From NCBI RefSeq assembly GCF_900155425.1, contig NZ_LT700190.1:248001-312000 (forward strand): DNA of 64,000 nucleotides. Reading direction: 5' to 3'. Shown here piece by piece: positions 1 to 8,936 of the stretch (within the stretch, counting starts at the first letter, position 1; each line of letters begins with the position of its first letter). Under the pieces are notes generated by a model. That model was not told where the DNA came from. It did not search any database and worked only from the letters and a program-made list of their open reading frames with translations. The stretch comes from Parabacteroides massiliensis (GTDB lineage Bacteria; Bacteroidota; Bacteroidia; Bacteroidales; Tannerellaceae). A program made the position numbers and the translations under genes.

Positions 1-24
1 TTATACATTTTTCCGCACTTTAAT

Positions 25-183
25 CAACTCCAATGGAAAGCAGTAGCCAATTTAGGATTGCCTTCTCCACGCTCGATGGCCACCAGCGTATTGATGCCCA
101 CGCCCGCCAGTTCGGAGAAGTTCCAGCTGATTGACCTTCAAACTCTTCCTGCACTCTTTAATCATCTTTCCTAGCTCTTTCAT
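25..183 (-). pseudogene. XRE/HipB-like HTH gene, frameshifted
   Basis: Read from the ATG at 183 the protein begins MKELGKMIKECRKS, a typical start of a small XRE repressor. After about 21 residues the reading must shift frame to continue as FSELAGVGINTLVAIERGEG, the recognition-helix part of the HTH, and a stop follows shortly after at 25-27. The frame break and the missing C-terminal helices make a working repressor unlikely. It lies divergent from the intact hipB-like gene at 349, so it may be the relic of a second HipBA-type regulator. The family call rests on the HTH pattern only. Confidence 0.5.
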
Positions 184-324
184 ATTCACAACACATTGTG
201 ATTTTAGTCAGTTTTCATCCTAGTTCAAAGAAAAAAACAGCCGATAAAGCAACTATAATCATTGTATTCATATAGATTAACATCATATATTCAAGTTAAT
301 CTATATATTTACATGGATTATTTG

Positions 325-332
325 TATATTTG
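325..332 (+). promoter_or_regulatory. Bacteroidales -7 box TATATTTG for hipBA
   Basis: The TAnnTTTG element lies 16 nt upstream of the ATG at 349, with an AAAAAAGGAAC purine stretch between. Its position argues that the coding region starts at 349 and not at the in-frame ATG at 262, which would place this promoter inside the gene. Confidence 0.6.
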
Positions 333-348
333 CAAAAAAGGAACAACC

Positions 349-663
349 ATGTGGAATGAAATGAGCAATCCAGCTGTGCTGATGAGAATCGGCCAGCGCA
401 TCAAAGAGACACGTATCAGGCAGCATATCACGCAGGAAGAACTGGCAACGGCTTCCGGTGTAAGCCCCTTGACCGTTGCGAACATCGAGAAGGGCAAATC
501 GGTATCGCTGCTGTTGTTCATCAGCGTACTCCGCTCGCTCGGCCTGCTGGAGAACCTGGAGCAACTGGTACCGGAAATCCGGGTCAGCCCGATAGAGCTC
601 AAAAAACTGCAAGGAAAGAAACGCTACCGTGTACGCCATTTAAAACAAGATAACCATGAATGA
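349..663 (+). CDS. hipB: HipB-like XRE antitoxin/repressor
   Basis: A 104-residue protein with an XRE helix-turn-helix at about residues 12-68: IGQRIKETRIRQHITQEELA followed by SGVSPLTVANIEKGKS. In HipBA modules this partner binds the operator and holds the HipA kinase. The start at 349 was chosen because a TAnnTTTG promoter lies at 325-332. The stop overlaps the start of the hipA-type gene by 8 nt, so the two are translationally coupled. A closely similar N-terminus recurs, truncated, at 2344, suggesting that two related modules once lay in tandem. Confidence 0.8.
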   Translation: MWNEMSNPAVLMRIGQRIKETRIRQHITQEELATASGVSPLTVANIEKGKSVSLLLFISVLRSLGLLENLEQLVPEIRVSPIELKKLQGKKRYRVRHLKQDNHE

Positions 664-2014
664 TTTGATAGTAGATGTAAAGCTATGGGGAGAAAGCGTA
701 GGCTCTCTCTATTGGGAAAAGGAAAGCAATGCCGCCTTGTTCGACTATGAACGGAAGTTCATCCGCTCCGGTCTTGACATTTCTCCCATCATCATGCCCA
801 TCAGCCAGTACAGGAACACCCCCTACCGGTTCCTTGAAAACCGTACCGACTGTTTCAAGGGGTTGCCCGGCCTGTTTGCCGATTCACTGCCGGACACTTT
901 CGGAAACCAGATCATCAATGAATGGTTTGCCAGCAAGGGATTGTCCGGAGAAGAGATTACCCCTTTAGACAGGCTTTGCTATGTAGGCAAACGTGGCATG
1001 GGCGCACTGGAGTTTGAGCCGTCCTCGCCAATCAACGGCATGAACGAATCATCAGTGCTCCATATCGAGGAACTGACGGAGCTTGCCAAATCCGTATTCA
1101 CGGACAGAATGGCTTTTCAGGTCCAACTGCGCCAGGAAGGAAGAAACATTCTGGATATACTGAAAGTGGGAACATCTGCCGGAGGTGCCAAGCCCAAGGC
1201 CATCATCGCCTACAACGATATTACCGGAGAGGTACGCTCCGGACAGGTAAAAGCTCCTGAAGGATTCGGATATTGGCTGTTGAAATTTGATGGCGGCAAA
1301 TACAGCGAACACACGCAGATAACGGACAATCCACAAGGAATAGGAAATATCGAATATGCCTATCACCGGATGGCAAAAGCCTGCGGTATCGATATGATGG
1401 AATGCCGGTTACTTCAGGAAAAAGAGTCATATCACTTTATGACACGCCGTTTTGACCGTATGAAAGACGGAGAGAAAATCCATGTACAGACATTGGCCGG
1501 GCTTGCCCACTATGACCGTGACCAACGCCATTCATACGAAGAGATATTCCGTATCATGCGGCAGATGAACCTCCCTTATCCAGATCAGGAGGAACTATAC
1601 CGAAGAATGGTGTTCAACGTCATGAGCCGTAACCATGATGACCATAGCAAGAACTTCTCTTTCCTGATGGATAGACAAGGGAAATGGAAACTGGCCCCGG
1701 CATACGACCTCTGCTACTCATACACACCGGGCGGCAAATGGACGAACCGCCACCAACTGTCACTCAACGGCAAACAAGACAATTTCACGATGGAAGATCT
1801 GCAAAAGGTAGGTGAGAACATGGGCATCCGGGAACACAAACAGATTATCGAAAAGGTACAGGAAACCGTATCGTATTGGCATGAGACTGCCAAGGATTGC
1901 GGGGTCAAGCCGGAACACGCCGATTTTATCGGAAAAACCTGCTCTTGTTCGGCAAGCAACTGCATACCATCCAAATGCCGGACATTGCCAACGAACAAGA
2001 GCAGGCTTTCATGA
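656..2014 (+). pseudogene. hipA: HipA-type Ser/Thr kinase toxin, frameshifted near its 3' end
   Basis: HipA proteins are kinases that phosphorylate glutamyl-tRNA synthetase or other targets and cause growth arrest. The N-terminal couple domain occupies about residues 1-105 and the kinase domain about 165-420. Visible features are the glycine-rich loop VGTSAGGAKPKA, the catalytic loop NHDDHSKNF and the metal-binding APAYDLCY. From about residue 425 the sequence turns into low-complexity Cys/Ser residues. If the A5 run at 1933-1937 is given one more A, the reading becomes ADFIGKNLLLFGK and continues open to 2244. A single-base deletion therefore probably altered the C-terminus. The kinase core is complete, so partial activity is possible. 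A sequencing error in the homopolymer is the alternative. Confidence 0.75.
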
Positions 2015-2244
2015 AGGCTATGCGAAATGATGACTTCAACGCCATCCTGGAACTGAAGATGAGAGGATATCAGCCATCGGAGAACGTACTGAAAAGCCTC
2101 CAGCCGGATATATCCGCCACCAACTTCATCGCTGCCGCCAAAATCTTCCAAATGGAAGGGATGCTAAAAAGCCTTCAGGACATAAAGCCTGTGCAAAGCC
2201 CGATTATAGGCGGCAATAAGCGTAGCATGGAATTGGGGGATTAA
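1975..2244 (+). CDS. C-terminal continuation of the hipA-type gene, or separate small protein
   Basis: In the +1 frame relative to hipA an open stretch runs through the hipA 3' end to 2244. From the ATG at 1975 it encodes about 89 residues (MPDIANEQEQAFMKAM...) with a helical repeat-like part, then RGYQPSENVLKSL. It may be the displaced C-terminus of the HipA-type protein, because the homopolymer at 1933-1937 links the frames, or a short overlapping gene of its own. Without the frameshift the HipA-type protein would be about 529 residues, longer than usual, which favours a distinct C-terminal domain. Family not recognised. Confidence 0.45.
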   Translation: MPDIANEQEQAFMKAMRNDDFNAILELKMRGYQPSENVLKSLQPDISATNFIAAAKIFQMEGMLKSLQDIKPVQSPIIGGNKRSMELGD

Positions 2245-2331
2245 CACACAAACGGCATCCTGTACCATTCAATATAATAGTAAATATATTAATTGTTATC
2301 TATCATATTTTGATTTAACAGTTAATATATT

Positions 2332-2339
2332 TACCTTTG
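2332..2339 (+). promoter_or_regulatory. -7 box TACCTTTG upstream of truncated hipB-like gene
   Basis: A TAnnTTTG match lies 4 nt before the ATG at 2344. The very short leader resembles other Bacteroidales antitoxin promoters. The gene it serves is truncated. Confidence 0.5.
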
Positions 2340-2343
2340 CGAT

Positions 2344-2454
2344 ATGACAACGAATCACATCACCCAAGCCATGGCCAATCCGGAAATCATAGCGGAACTG
2401 GGCAGGAGATTTAAGGAATACAGGCTAACCTATAGGTTCACACGTGTCCACTAA
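2344..2454 (+). pseudogene. Truncated HipB-like HTH start
   Basis: Only 36 codons remain. The segment MANPEIIAELGRRFKEYRLT resembles MSNPAVLMRIGQRIKETRIR of the intact hipB at 349, then the similarity stops near 2441 and a stop codon follows at 2452. The HTH itself is missing. The loss marks a junction where foreign DNA (the block up to 6926) begins. Promoter and start are intact, so a short peptide could still be made. Confidence 0.55.
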
Positions 2455-2852
2455 AAATCATTAACACTTCCCTTAACTAATAGTTCTATAGCTATTTGCA
2501 GCTATTGCCCCATCTGAGTTTATGAGCCTTTTTTTACGGCACACAACAAGAAGGAAGGAGGGATTGAGAAAAGTTTTGGACGACAAAAAATGTTGGGGAC
2601 AGTGAAGCCGTCCGGCGTTATTTTTTTCGGTACAAAGGGCGAAGACCGGAACTCTTTCATATCCATCCACCGAAATAAATTTGCCGTTCAAAAACAAAGG
2701 GTCTCAGATGGAGCTATGAAAAAGCACACAAGGGGAGGCAGAAAACAAGGAAAAGGGAAGAACGGAAATAAAAAAAAGTAAAATCCAACAGACAGAACAA
2801 TAAACAAAAGCATAAATATTAGGCAAAATTGTCCCGATAAAAGAATTATAAC
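2455..2852. other. Gap with no convincing gene (junction DNA)
   Basis: This stretch follows the truncated hipB-like gene. It contains a short open frame at 2590-2781 (63 codons, very basic Lys/Gly/Arg-rich C-terminus) that I cannot link to any family, and long A and T runs. No RNA gene, terminal repeat or strong promoter was recognised. It is most likely the left margin of the recombinase/relaxase debris. Confidence 0.3.
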
Positions 2853-3008
2853 ATGACTATTGAAGATGAAATCCTCCAATACCTGCACTATCATCCTCTA
2901 TCAAACAGGGTTGAGATAACGCTTGGGATAACCAATCCTCCCAGTGGCAGGATTGTAAAAAGACTACTGGCCGATGCCGTAACCAAAGGAATGATAGAAG
3001 TACTCTAA
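2853..3008 (+). CDS. Small winged-helix-like DNA-binding protein or fragment
   Basis: Fifty-one residues, MTIEDEILQYLHYHPLSNRV and onward, ending near RIVKRLLADAVTKGMIEVL. The pattern (helix, turn, helix with a GRIVKRLL recognition segment, then a short wing) resembles the C-terminal winged helix found in many AlbA-like/RecG-like regulators. It could be a stand-alone mini-regulator or the tail of a lost larger gene. No clear ribosome binding site is present. It is convergent with the unknown gene ending at 3053. Confidence 0.4.
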   Translation: MTIEDEILQYLHYHPLSNRVEITLGITNPPSGRIVKRLLADAVTKGMIEVL

Positions 3009-3052
3009 CAATAGTAGTGCCACTATATTATAAGCAGCACTGCAATTGTTCC

Positions 3053-4036
3053 TTACCCCAGCAAATGCACCTCCTGTAACCTCACCAATCCCAAATACAT
3101 CTTCAAGAACACCTCCTGATACACCTTCAGATCCGGGAAATAGACGAAAGACTTCCGGGAAAAAGAGAGACATGTGAATGGCCGTTCATTTGGAACCTCC
3201 ATTTCCGGATAGCGTTTCTTCGCCTGGTCAACCGCCATCTTGTTAAGTGAAGCCACGAAGTTGGCCTGGCGTATCGGATTCCATTTCGGGGTTTCAAGAA
3301 TCATCATCCCATCTTTCCGCTCAGGAATAACCAAATATTCATCCTGCACGTTACGGGCGTAATAGCACACAAAAGACAAGGCCTCATAGACATTATCCCC
3401 TACATGAATACCGATAACCCGTTCTTCAGCCGGTGTACCAGCAAAGCATTCCGCAATCTGCTTCATGGCATACCCATGCAACAAGGCAGCATTAGAAGCC
3501 AACAGATAAGCCGGTGCGGTACGCTCTCCTCCCCTATCGATGGCAGCAAAGAGAGAAGGACTCCAACAGAGATGGATGATCTTTCCTTTCTCTTTCTCAC
3601 GAAGGGAAGCGACACATAACCGGTTGTCAAAGACCAAACGGGCTTTTTTCGTTTCCGGATGGAACTGGAACACGTTCCGTACCCTGTCCGGCTTATGGAT
3701 ATCCATCATCAGATAGCCTTGCCACCCGGACACATGTTTTGTCTTTAAAGTTGTTTCGCTTTCCTCCACATCAAAGAGATAAGACAAGAGCTTTTCCCGC
3801 TTGCAACATACGGAAAGAGAAAACTCATCCTGTTCTTTCATCTGCTGCATATCCAATGAAAGGAGAAAAGCCAATTGCCAAGGAGTAAGCTCGGAAAAGC
3901 CATGTAATTCGATACAAGAGAACGAACCTTTCTCCGGTGAATAAATGGCATACCCTCGGTCATCAATCTCATATTTCAACATGAAATCCCCTTGTTCGAC
4001 GGGAAGATAATTCTGTAAAACGGTCTGATAATTCAT
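3053..4036 (-). CDS. Unknown protein downstream of the relaxase remnant
   Basis: A 327-residue protein of no recognised family, without signal peptide or membrane segments. It begins MNYQTVLQNYLPVEQGDF and has a mixed alpha/beta look with several Cys (VCCKRE, FVCYYARN) and conserved-looking aromatic stretches (GWQGYLMMDIHKP, PKWNPIRQANF). It starts 28 nt after the stop of the chimeric relaxase gene on the same strand, so the two are probably co-transcribed and it may be a relaxase accessory factor. Function is inference from context only. Confidence 0.6.
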   Translation of the reverse strand: MNYQTVLQNYLPVEQGDFMLKYEIDDRGYAIYSPEKGSFSCIELHGFSELTPWQLAFLLSLDMQQMKEQDEFSLSVCCKREKLLSYLFDVEESETTLKTKHVSGWQGYLMMDIHKPDRVRNVFQFHPETKKARLVFDNRLCVASLREKEKGKIIHLCWSPSLFAAIDRGGERTAPAYLLASNAALLHGYAMKQIAECFAGTPAEERVIGIHVGDNVYEALSFVCYYARNVQDEYLVIPERKDGMMILETPKWNPIRQANFVASLNKMAVDQAKKRYPEMEVPNERPFTCLSFSRKSFVYFPDLKVYQEVFLKMYLGLVRLQEVHLLG

Positions 4037-4064
4037 AAAGAAATATATTATATTAAGTTAGTAT

Positions 4065-5525
4065 TCATAAAGAGAAATCGGGGCCACTCTTGCGTTTCCG
4101 TTTCTTTTTGGACGGTATGAGATCATCCTCTTGCGACTTCTTCCCGCTGCCGGTAATGTCAAGATCCGGAATGGCCGTAACTCCCCTACCCTGCATATAG
4201 AAAGCCTCACGATCCACCCGCTCACGGAACTCCCCTACCCTATTAATATGTGACGAGAGACCGACTGCCACGCCATCGAAAAGCTTCTGTATATTCTGAT
4301 AAGTGAGCTTACGGGAAAGATCCGCACCTTTAAAGAGATGAGCATTTTCCACGTTTTCCATATAGAGAGAAATCCCATATGCGCCTTTGCCGTTTACATG
4401 CTCCGTCACCCGAATCGATTCTTCCGCCAAGTTCTTCTTGAAATCCTCATATCCGGAAGAAGCGTTCAAAGCCTTAAACACGTGGTCATAGAGATAATGC
4501 TTCTGTTCATCGGCACTCATGCCATGCCCATCAAAACGGATATTACCGAAGCGATATTTCTGAGGAAGCGAAACGTCCTTCAGGTAAAAGCCTGAATCCT
4601 TGATGCCATAGACATAATAGGATTTGTCCTTCTTGGTGACCAGACGCATATACAATCCTTCTTGTTCCAGGTTCCTTCGGAAATCGGATGTACTTTCGGA
4701 AAAAGAGTAGATGCGGTCAAGCTGTTGTAACAGTTCATCCTTGAACAAGGGGTTGAAAAAACCTCCTTTTTCCAGCAATGCGAAAAGGTTGTCATAGCTT
4801 TCATCCCCCAACAGGACACGCCATTCTTCATTGGCCAGTTTTATTTCTTGCAAGGGTTTATCCAAAGACCAGTATGTATCGGATTGTTCTAGGACAGCCG
4901 ATACCTTATCCTTGTAATTATAACTACGCATGGCTTTCTTCAAGGCCGCATCGAAATAATAGTTACGGTATTGCGCCTCTCCCAACGTGGTTCTCTTGCC
5001 TCCTTCCCTTTCCAAAGGCAACAGACCGTACTTCTGCTCCAGTTCCCTTGAGATCTTTTCGGAACGGCTGTAATTATTCCCGGAAGGAATGCTTTTGCCT
5101 TCTTCATCAATCGTGGTCAGCAGCACATGCACATGGCTGTGTGCCTTGTCGGTATTCAGGACAACGGCATAACAGGACTTTCCGTACCCCATCCTCTCGA
5201 TATATTCCCCGGCAAGAGAAAGCCACTGTTCATTCGGGAATTCCGGAAGTTTCCACTCTGTCCCCAAAGATAATAGATAACGGGCAAAGCCTTTTATGTC
5301 AGACAAAATCCCCGCTTTCGTTATGTTTTTCACGGATTTTTCTAATAACCATCCGGATATTAAATCGGAAGATAAATTCCTGTCAGTCAAATTATGGGCT
5401 ACCAAATGACTGTCCAAACTTTTCAGTGAGCTTTTAATCTTGGCTGTATATTTGCCCGATGCATGGAGCAACTCTAAATACCCGTTCATTTCTGTGGCAA
5501 AAATGCTTCTGAACTTATATGCCAT
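4065..5525 (-). CDS. Chimera: recombinase N-terminal domain fused to a relaxase lacking its N-terminus
   Basis: A 486-residue reading frame with two unrelated parts. Residues 1-90 (start MAYKFRSIFATEMNGYLELL, with SDIKGFARYLLSLG) look like the SAM-like core-binding domain of a tyrosine recombinase. From about residue 95 the sequence is a mobilization relaxase: EYIERMGYGKSC, the metal-binding HSHVHVLLTTID, then a long C-terminal part ending in a Lys/Arg-rich tail (KKKRKRKSG). The relaxase segment containing the catalytic tyrosine is absent. The start overlaps the upstream recombinase by 11 nt, as in recombinase trios, so this was the second recombinase before a deletion joined it to the relaxase. 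Probably inactive as either enzyme. Confidence 0.65.
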   Translation of the reverse strand: MAYKFRSIFATEMNGYLELLHASGKYTAKIKSSLKSLDSHLVAHNLTDRNLSSDLISGWLLEKSVKNITKAGILSDIKGFARYLLSLGTEWKLPEFPNEQWLSLAGEYIERMGYGKSCYAVVLNTDKAHSHVHVLLTTIDEEGKSIPSGNNYSRSEKISRELEQKYGLLPLEREGGKRTTLGEAQYRNYYFDAALKKAMRSYNYKDKVSAVLEQSDTYWSLDKPLQEIKLANEEWRVLLGDESYDNLFALLEKGGFFNPLFKDELLQQLDRIYSFSESTSDFRRNLEQEGLYMRLVTKKDKSYYVYGIKDSGFYLKDVSLPQKYRFGNIRFDGHGMSADEQKHYLYDHVFKALNASSGYEDFKKNLAEESIRVTEHVNGKGAYGISLYMENVENAHLFKGADLSRKLTYQNIQKLFDGVAVGLSSHINRVGEFRERVDREAFYMQGRGVTAIPDLDITGSGKKSQEDDLIPSKKKRKRKSGPDFSL

Positions 5526-6740
5526 CTTCGCTTCCTCCCGTATTCTCGTTTATGTAGCGGGCATACAACCCCGTGAAAGGCAGAGATTCCAATGCATAGG
5601 GACGTAACATTTCCACATCAAATTTCACATAGTGCTTCATGGACTTTGTATCTTCATGTCCCAATATTTTTCGGACAACTCCATAAGGCACCTTTTCTGA
5701 TATTAGTTCACTTGCCAGAGTCATTCTTAAAGCATGACCTCCCTTCTTTCGCCCTTTGGTTGTAATGCCGGATTGGTTCATGTGACGAGTTATAAGACTC
5801 GTAACTGCCATGACTGTTATCGGTCTGAATGGAGGACGTGTGGAAATGAACAGCTTGGTGCAAAACGTTGCAGGTCTTTCACACGATACATATTCAGTTA
5901 TGGAGGATTTCAGTTCCGGAAGTAACTCGAAACGCTGTGGCACATTCGTTTTCCTTTGAACAAACTCGATTGTGTTCGAGTCGAAATGGATGTGTCCGAC
6001 AATTCTAAATTTACAATGTCTCCGCAACGAATACCAAGTCTTAAAGCCAGAAGTATGATAGCGTGGTTTCGTTTGCCGGGAACCCGATTTGTATCAATGC
6101 TGTCTAATAGTTGAACTGTTTCGGCTTTGGTATAAACAGAAGGGACCGGTTTATGGCTTCGGACAGTTGGAACAATTATAGAATAATCAAGGGGCAGGAT
6201 ATTTACTTTAAAGAGAAAGCGTAAGAATTTTCTAAGGAAACTCCCCTCGTTCATTTTATCATTACTGGCTGCAAATACGGTATAAATATGCGCAGGTGTA
6301 AGTTCTAACAGGTCAACTATTCCGTTCTGATAAAATGAACGCAACGTCTTGGCGCCACTATAATAATATCCTTGTATCGAAGATGAACGCAGTCCTTGCA
6401 ACTTAAGGTTGTCAAGAAAAGCACGGAAGAGCGGGGCGTGGCAATCCGGTACTGATATACGGCTTGGAGGTAGGATATGAAACTCTCCCTTGAGAAAGTC
6501 ATTCAAACGTCGGATTACAAGCCTTGTCTGTTGTAGTTGCCTTGCGGATCCAACTGATGCCAACCTTTCTTTCTCAAATATTATTCCCGTTTCGAATGAA
6601 TAGGAATGAATCCTTTTTTCTTGCATGAAACCTTCCAGACAAGAAAGTATCCATTGATAATGTTCAAGAGTTTTCTTGCTATGTCCTTGGGACTGCATAA
6701 ACTCTTCAAATCTTGTTCTTGTTACTTTAAATGATTCCAT
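5515..6740 (-). pseudogene. Tyrosine recombinase (first of a recombinase trio), frameshifted
   Basis: Two overlapping frames together make one recombinase of about 408 residues. The frame starting at 6740 supplies the core-binding domain and the first catalytic box (LRLGIRCGDIVNLEL, Arg-I). The frame ending at 5515 supplies RKTN, HALRMTLASEL (HxxR), LGHEDTK and the nucleophile in KHYVKF. They separate at 5991-5994, where a TGTG stands in place of TG: removing one TG restores LSDIHFDSN. This is therefore a two-base expansion in an otherwise complete gene. It overlaps the next recombinase start by 11 nt, the arrangement seen in RIT (recombinase-in-trio) elements. Confidence 0.7.
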
Positions 6741-6817
6741 AAATTCTGATTTTTACATTTATCATACTATTAATTGCGGGAATAAATATATCCTAAATTA
6801 TGGAATACATAGAAATG

Positions 6818-6826
6818 TTATCCGAG
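6818..6826. repeat. TTATCCGAG copy in the element end
   Basis: This nonamer is the same as one arm of the palindrome at 6905-6926 and lies between it and the recombinase start. It may be an additional recombinase-binding site in the element's end region. Confidence 0.4.
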
Positions 6827-6904
6827 AAAACACTGTGATAAACAGCTAATAATATGATGTTTATATTTATTTTCTTAGATAACATATTATCTGGGATAAC
6901 CTAT

Positions 6905-6926
6905 CTTATCCGAGTTCTCGGATAAG
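6905..6926. repeat. Palindrome at the junction with truncated topB
   Basis: Ten-base arms CTTATCCGAG (6905-6914) and CTCGGATAAG (6917-6926) are separated by TT. The palindrome ends exactly where topoisomerase coding sequence begins (6927), so it is probably the terminus or recombination site of the recombinase-trio element that cut topB. Confidence 0.6.
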
Positions 6927-8504
6927 GTGGGCATGAACGCCAGCCGTGCCCTGGCCATCGTTTCCGGCTCGTCCAACAACTCGATCGGACGGGTGCAGAC
7001 TCCGACGCTCGCCATGATATGCAGCCGCTACAGGGAGAACCGCAGTTTCGTATCCACACCATACTGGCAGCTGCATGTCACCCTCAATGGCGGCACGTCA
7101 CACCGCCGCTTCTTCCATCCCGCGACCTTTGACGACAGGCAGAAGGCGGAAGCCGCCTACCGCAGTCTCTCTCCCGATTCTTCGGCGACGGTCACGAAGG
7201 TGGAGCGCAGGAAAAGCCTGCAACAGCCGCCGTTGCTCTACGACCTAACGGCACTCCAGAAGGACTGCAACGTGCACCTCGACCTGCCCGCAGCAAAGAC
7301 GCTGGACATCGCCCAGTCGCTCTACGAGAAGAAGCTCATTTCCTACCCGAGAACGGGAAGCCGGTATATCCCGCACGATGTGATGGCCTGCGTGCCCGGT
7401 CTGTTGGAAAGGATAATGGCCATGCCCGAATTCGCCACAAGTGCCGGAATCCTTGACTTTGCGCGTCTCAACACCCGTAGCGTGGACGACCGTAAAGTGA
7501 CGGACCACCATGCTCTCATCACGACCGGCATCGCACCCGAAGGGCTTTCCGAAGCGGAGGAGGCCGTCTATACGCTGATAGCCGGACGTATGCTGGAGGC
7601 GTTCTCGCCCTGCTGCGAGAAGGAACTGATTCTTATGGAATGTCGCCTGGACAACATGGATTTCCGCTCGAAAAGTTCCCTTGTCGTCAGTCCGGGATGG
7701 CGCGGCATCTTCTGCAGGAAAGAGGACAGGCAGGACGACGAGCCGGAAACCGACGAGGGTACGGCCGTATTTGCCGAAGGGGACACGGTTCCTGTTTCAG
7801 GATTCGGACTGTCCCAGAAGAAGACCGTGCCCAGACCGCCCTATACCGAGGCCACGCTGCTGGCAGCAATGGAGACCTGCGGCAGGGAGATAGCCGACGA
7901 ACAGGCACGCGAGGCCGTGAAGGAGCTGGGCATCGGCACGCCCGCCACAAGAGCCGCCATCATCACCACACTGTTCAAACGTGACTATATCGCCCGCTCC
8001 GGCAAGAGCATCGTCCCCACGGAAAAGGGACTCCATATCTACGATGCGGTGAAGGACATGCTCGTGGCGGATGTTTCCCTGACAGGAAGCTGGGAGAAGA
8101 CCCTGCTCCAGATAGAGCGGCACACGCTCGGACCGGACACGTTCATGGCATCCATCACGGACTACACCTGCAAGGCTACCCGTGAAATCCTGAACCTCAG
8201 CCTTCCGGCGGCAGCCGCCCGCACATTCACCTGTCCCAAATGCAAGACCGGACACATTATCGTCAGGGAAAAGAGTGCCCGTTGCGACAATAAAGGGTGC
8301 GGACTGACCGTGTACCGCAGATTCCTGAACAAGGAACTGACGGACCAGCATCTGGAACAGCTTTTCTCCTCCGGTTCCACACGCCTTATCAAGGGATTCA
8401 AGGGAAAGAAGGGCGTGGCTTTCGACGCTTCGGTCACCTTTGACGCCGGGTTCACCCTGACACTCTCGTCCCCCAAAAACGGGAACGGCAGGAAAAGGAA
8501 ATGA
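6927..8504 (+). pseudogene. topB: DNA topoisomerase III/TopB (type IA), 5'-truncated
   Basis: Type IA topoisomerases relax DNA and decatenate intermediates; the gene is common on Bacteroides ICEs. The 525 residues begin in mid-protein (VGMNASRALAIVSG, IGRVQTPTLAMICSRY), so the toprim domain, roughly 190 residues, is missing. The active-site tyrosine region LISYPRTGSRYIP is present, as are GIGTPATRAAII and a C-terminal zinc finger (CPKCKTGH...CDNKGC). The coding frame starts directly at the palindrome at 6905-6926, which dates the truncation to insertion of that element. Without toprim acidic residues it cannot cleave and religate DNA. The GTG at 6927 is only the first usable codon. Confidence 0.85.
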
Positions 8505-8554
8505 TGAAGCCATCCCGATTCGCGGGGCAAAGGTCGCAGCCCGCCCGTTTCCAC

Positions 8555-8634
8555 CGGCAAGGTCAGGCCTTACGGTTTCTGGGAAAAATCATCCTCGCCA
8601 GAGGCTCCGGTATTTTTCCCGAAAATCTTGCCTG
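8555..8634 (+). repeat. Structured repeat, copy 1
   Basis: An 80-nt segment able to fold into a two-tier hairpin: outer GGCAAG (8556-8561) with CTTGCC (8627-8632), inner GGGAAAAAT (8581-8589) with ATTTTTCCC (8612-8620). A similar second copy lies at 9124-9201; the two bracket a small membrane protein gene. Possibly a processing, attenuation or small mobile repeat. Confidence 0.55.
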
Positions 8635-8690
8635 TGGAGGCGGACTGCAAGAAAGCCCCTGAAACCGGGAATGGCATTCCCGCCAAACAA

Positions 8691-8936
8691 ATGAAGATTA
8701 TGAAAGCAAAAGAACGTATCAGAAAGATAGCGGACAGCAGATGGGCAAGGACACTCGCGCTGGCCGTAACAGCAGCCATCATATTCAGCTGGCTCTATTC
8801 CCACGGTATATCGCCTGTATGGACTGCCGTGGCCATCATCTGTTTCAGGGGACTCTTCAGGTTCCTCTACCGTATAGCCTGTTTTCTCGTGGCATTGGCA
8901 ATCATTCTGTGCATACTGAGTTTTCTGGTCTTCTGA
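8691..8936 (+). CDS. Small membrane protein between topB and PRTRC genes
   Basis: From the ATG at 8691 (a second ATG at 8700 is equally good) about 81 residues. A basic N-terminus MKIMKAKERIRKIADSRW is followed by two or three hydrophobic segments (LALAVTAAIIFSWLY, WTAVAIICFRG, CFLVALAIILCILSFLVF). It would be an inner-membrane protein with no catalytic motif. An in-frame ATG at 8628 lies inside the structured repeat and would add a polar leader, so it was not chosen. Family unknown; such small ORFs are usual near topB on ICEs. Confidence 0.55.
   Translation: MKIMKAKERIRKIADSRWARTLALAVTAAIIFSWLYSHGISPVWTAVAIICFRGLFRFLYRIACFLVALAIILCILSFLVF

Noticed and set aside
2590-2781. 63-codon frame with Lys-rich tail
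   Set aside because: No homology recognised, compositionally extreme, no ribosome site; mentioned only under the gap.
4778-5437. 219-codon plus-strand frame opposite the chimeric relaxase
   Set aside because: No promoter or domain; the minus frame carries the relaxase HxH motif.
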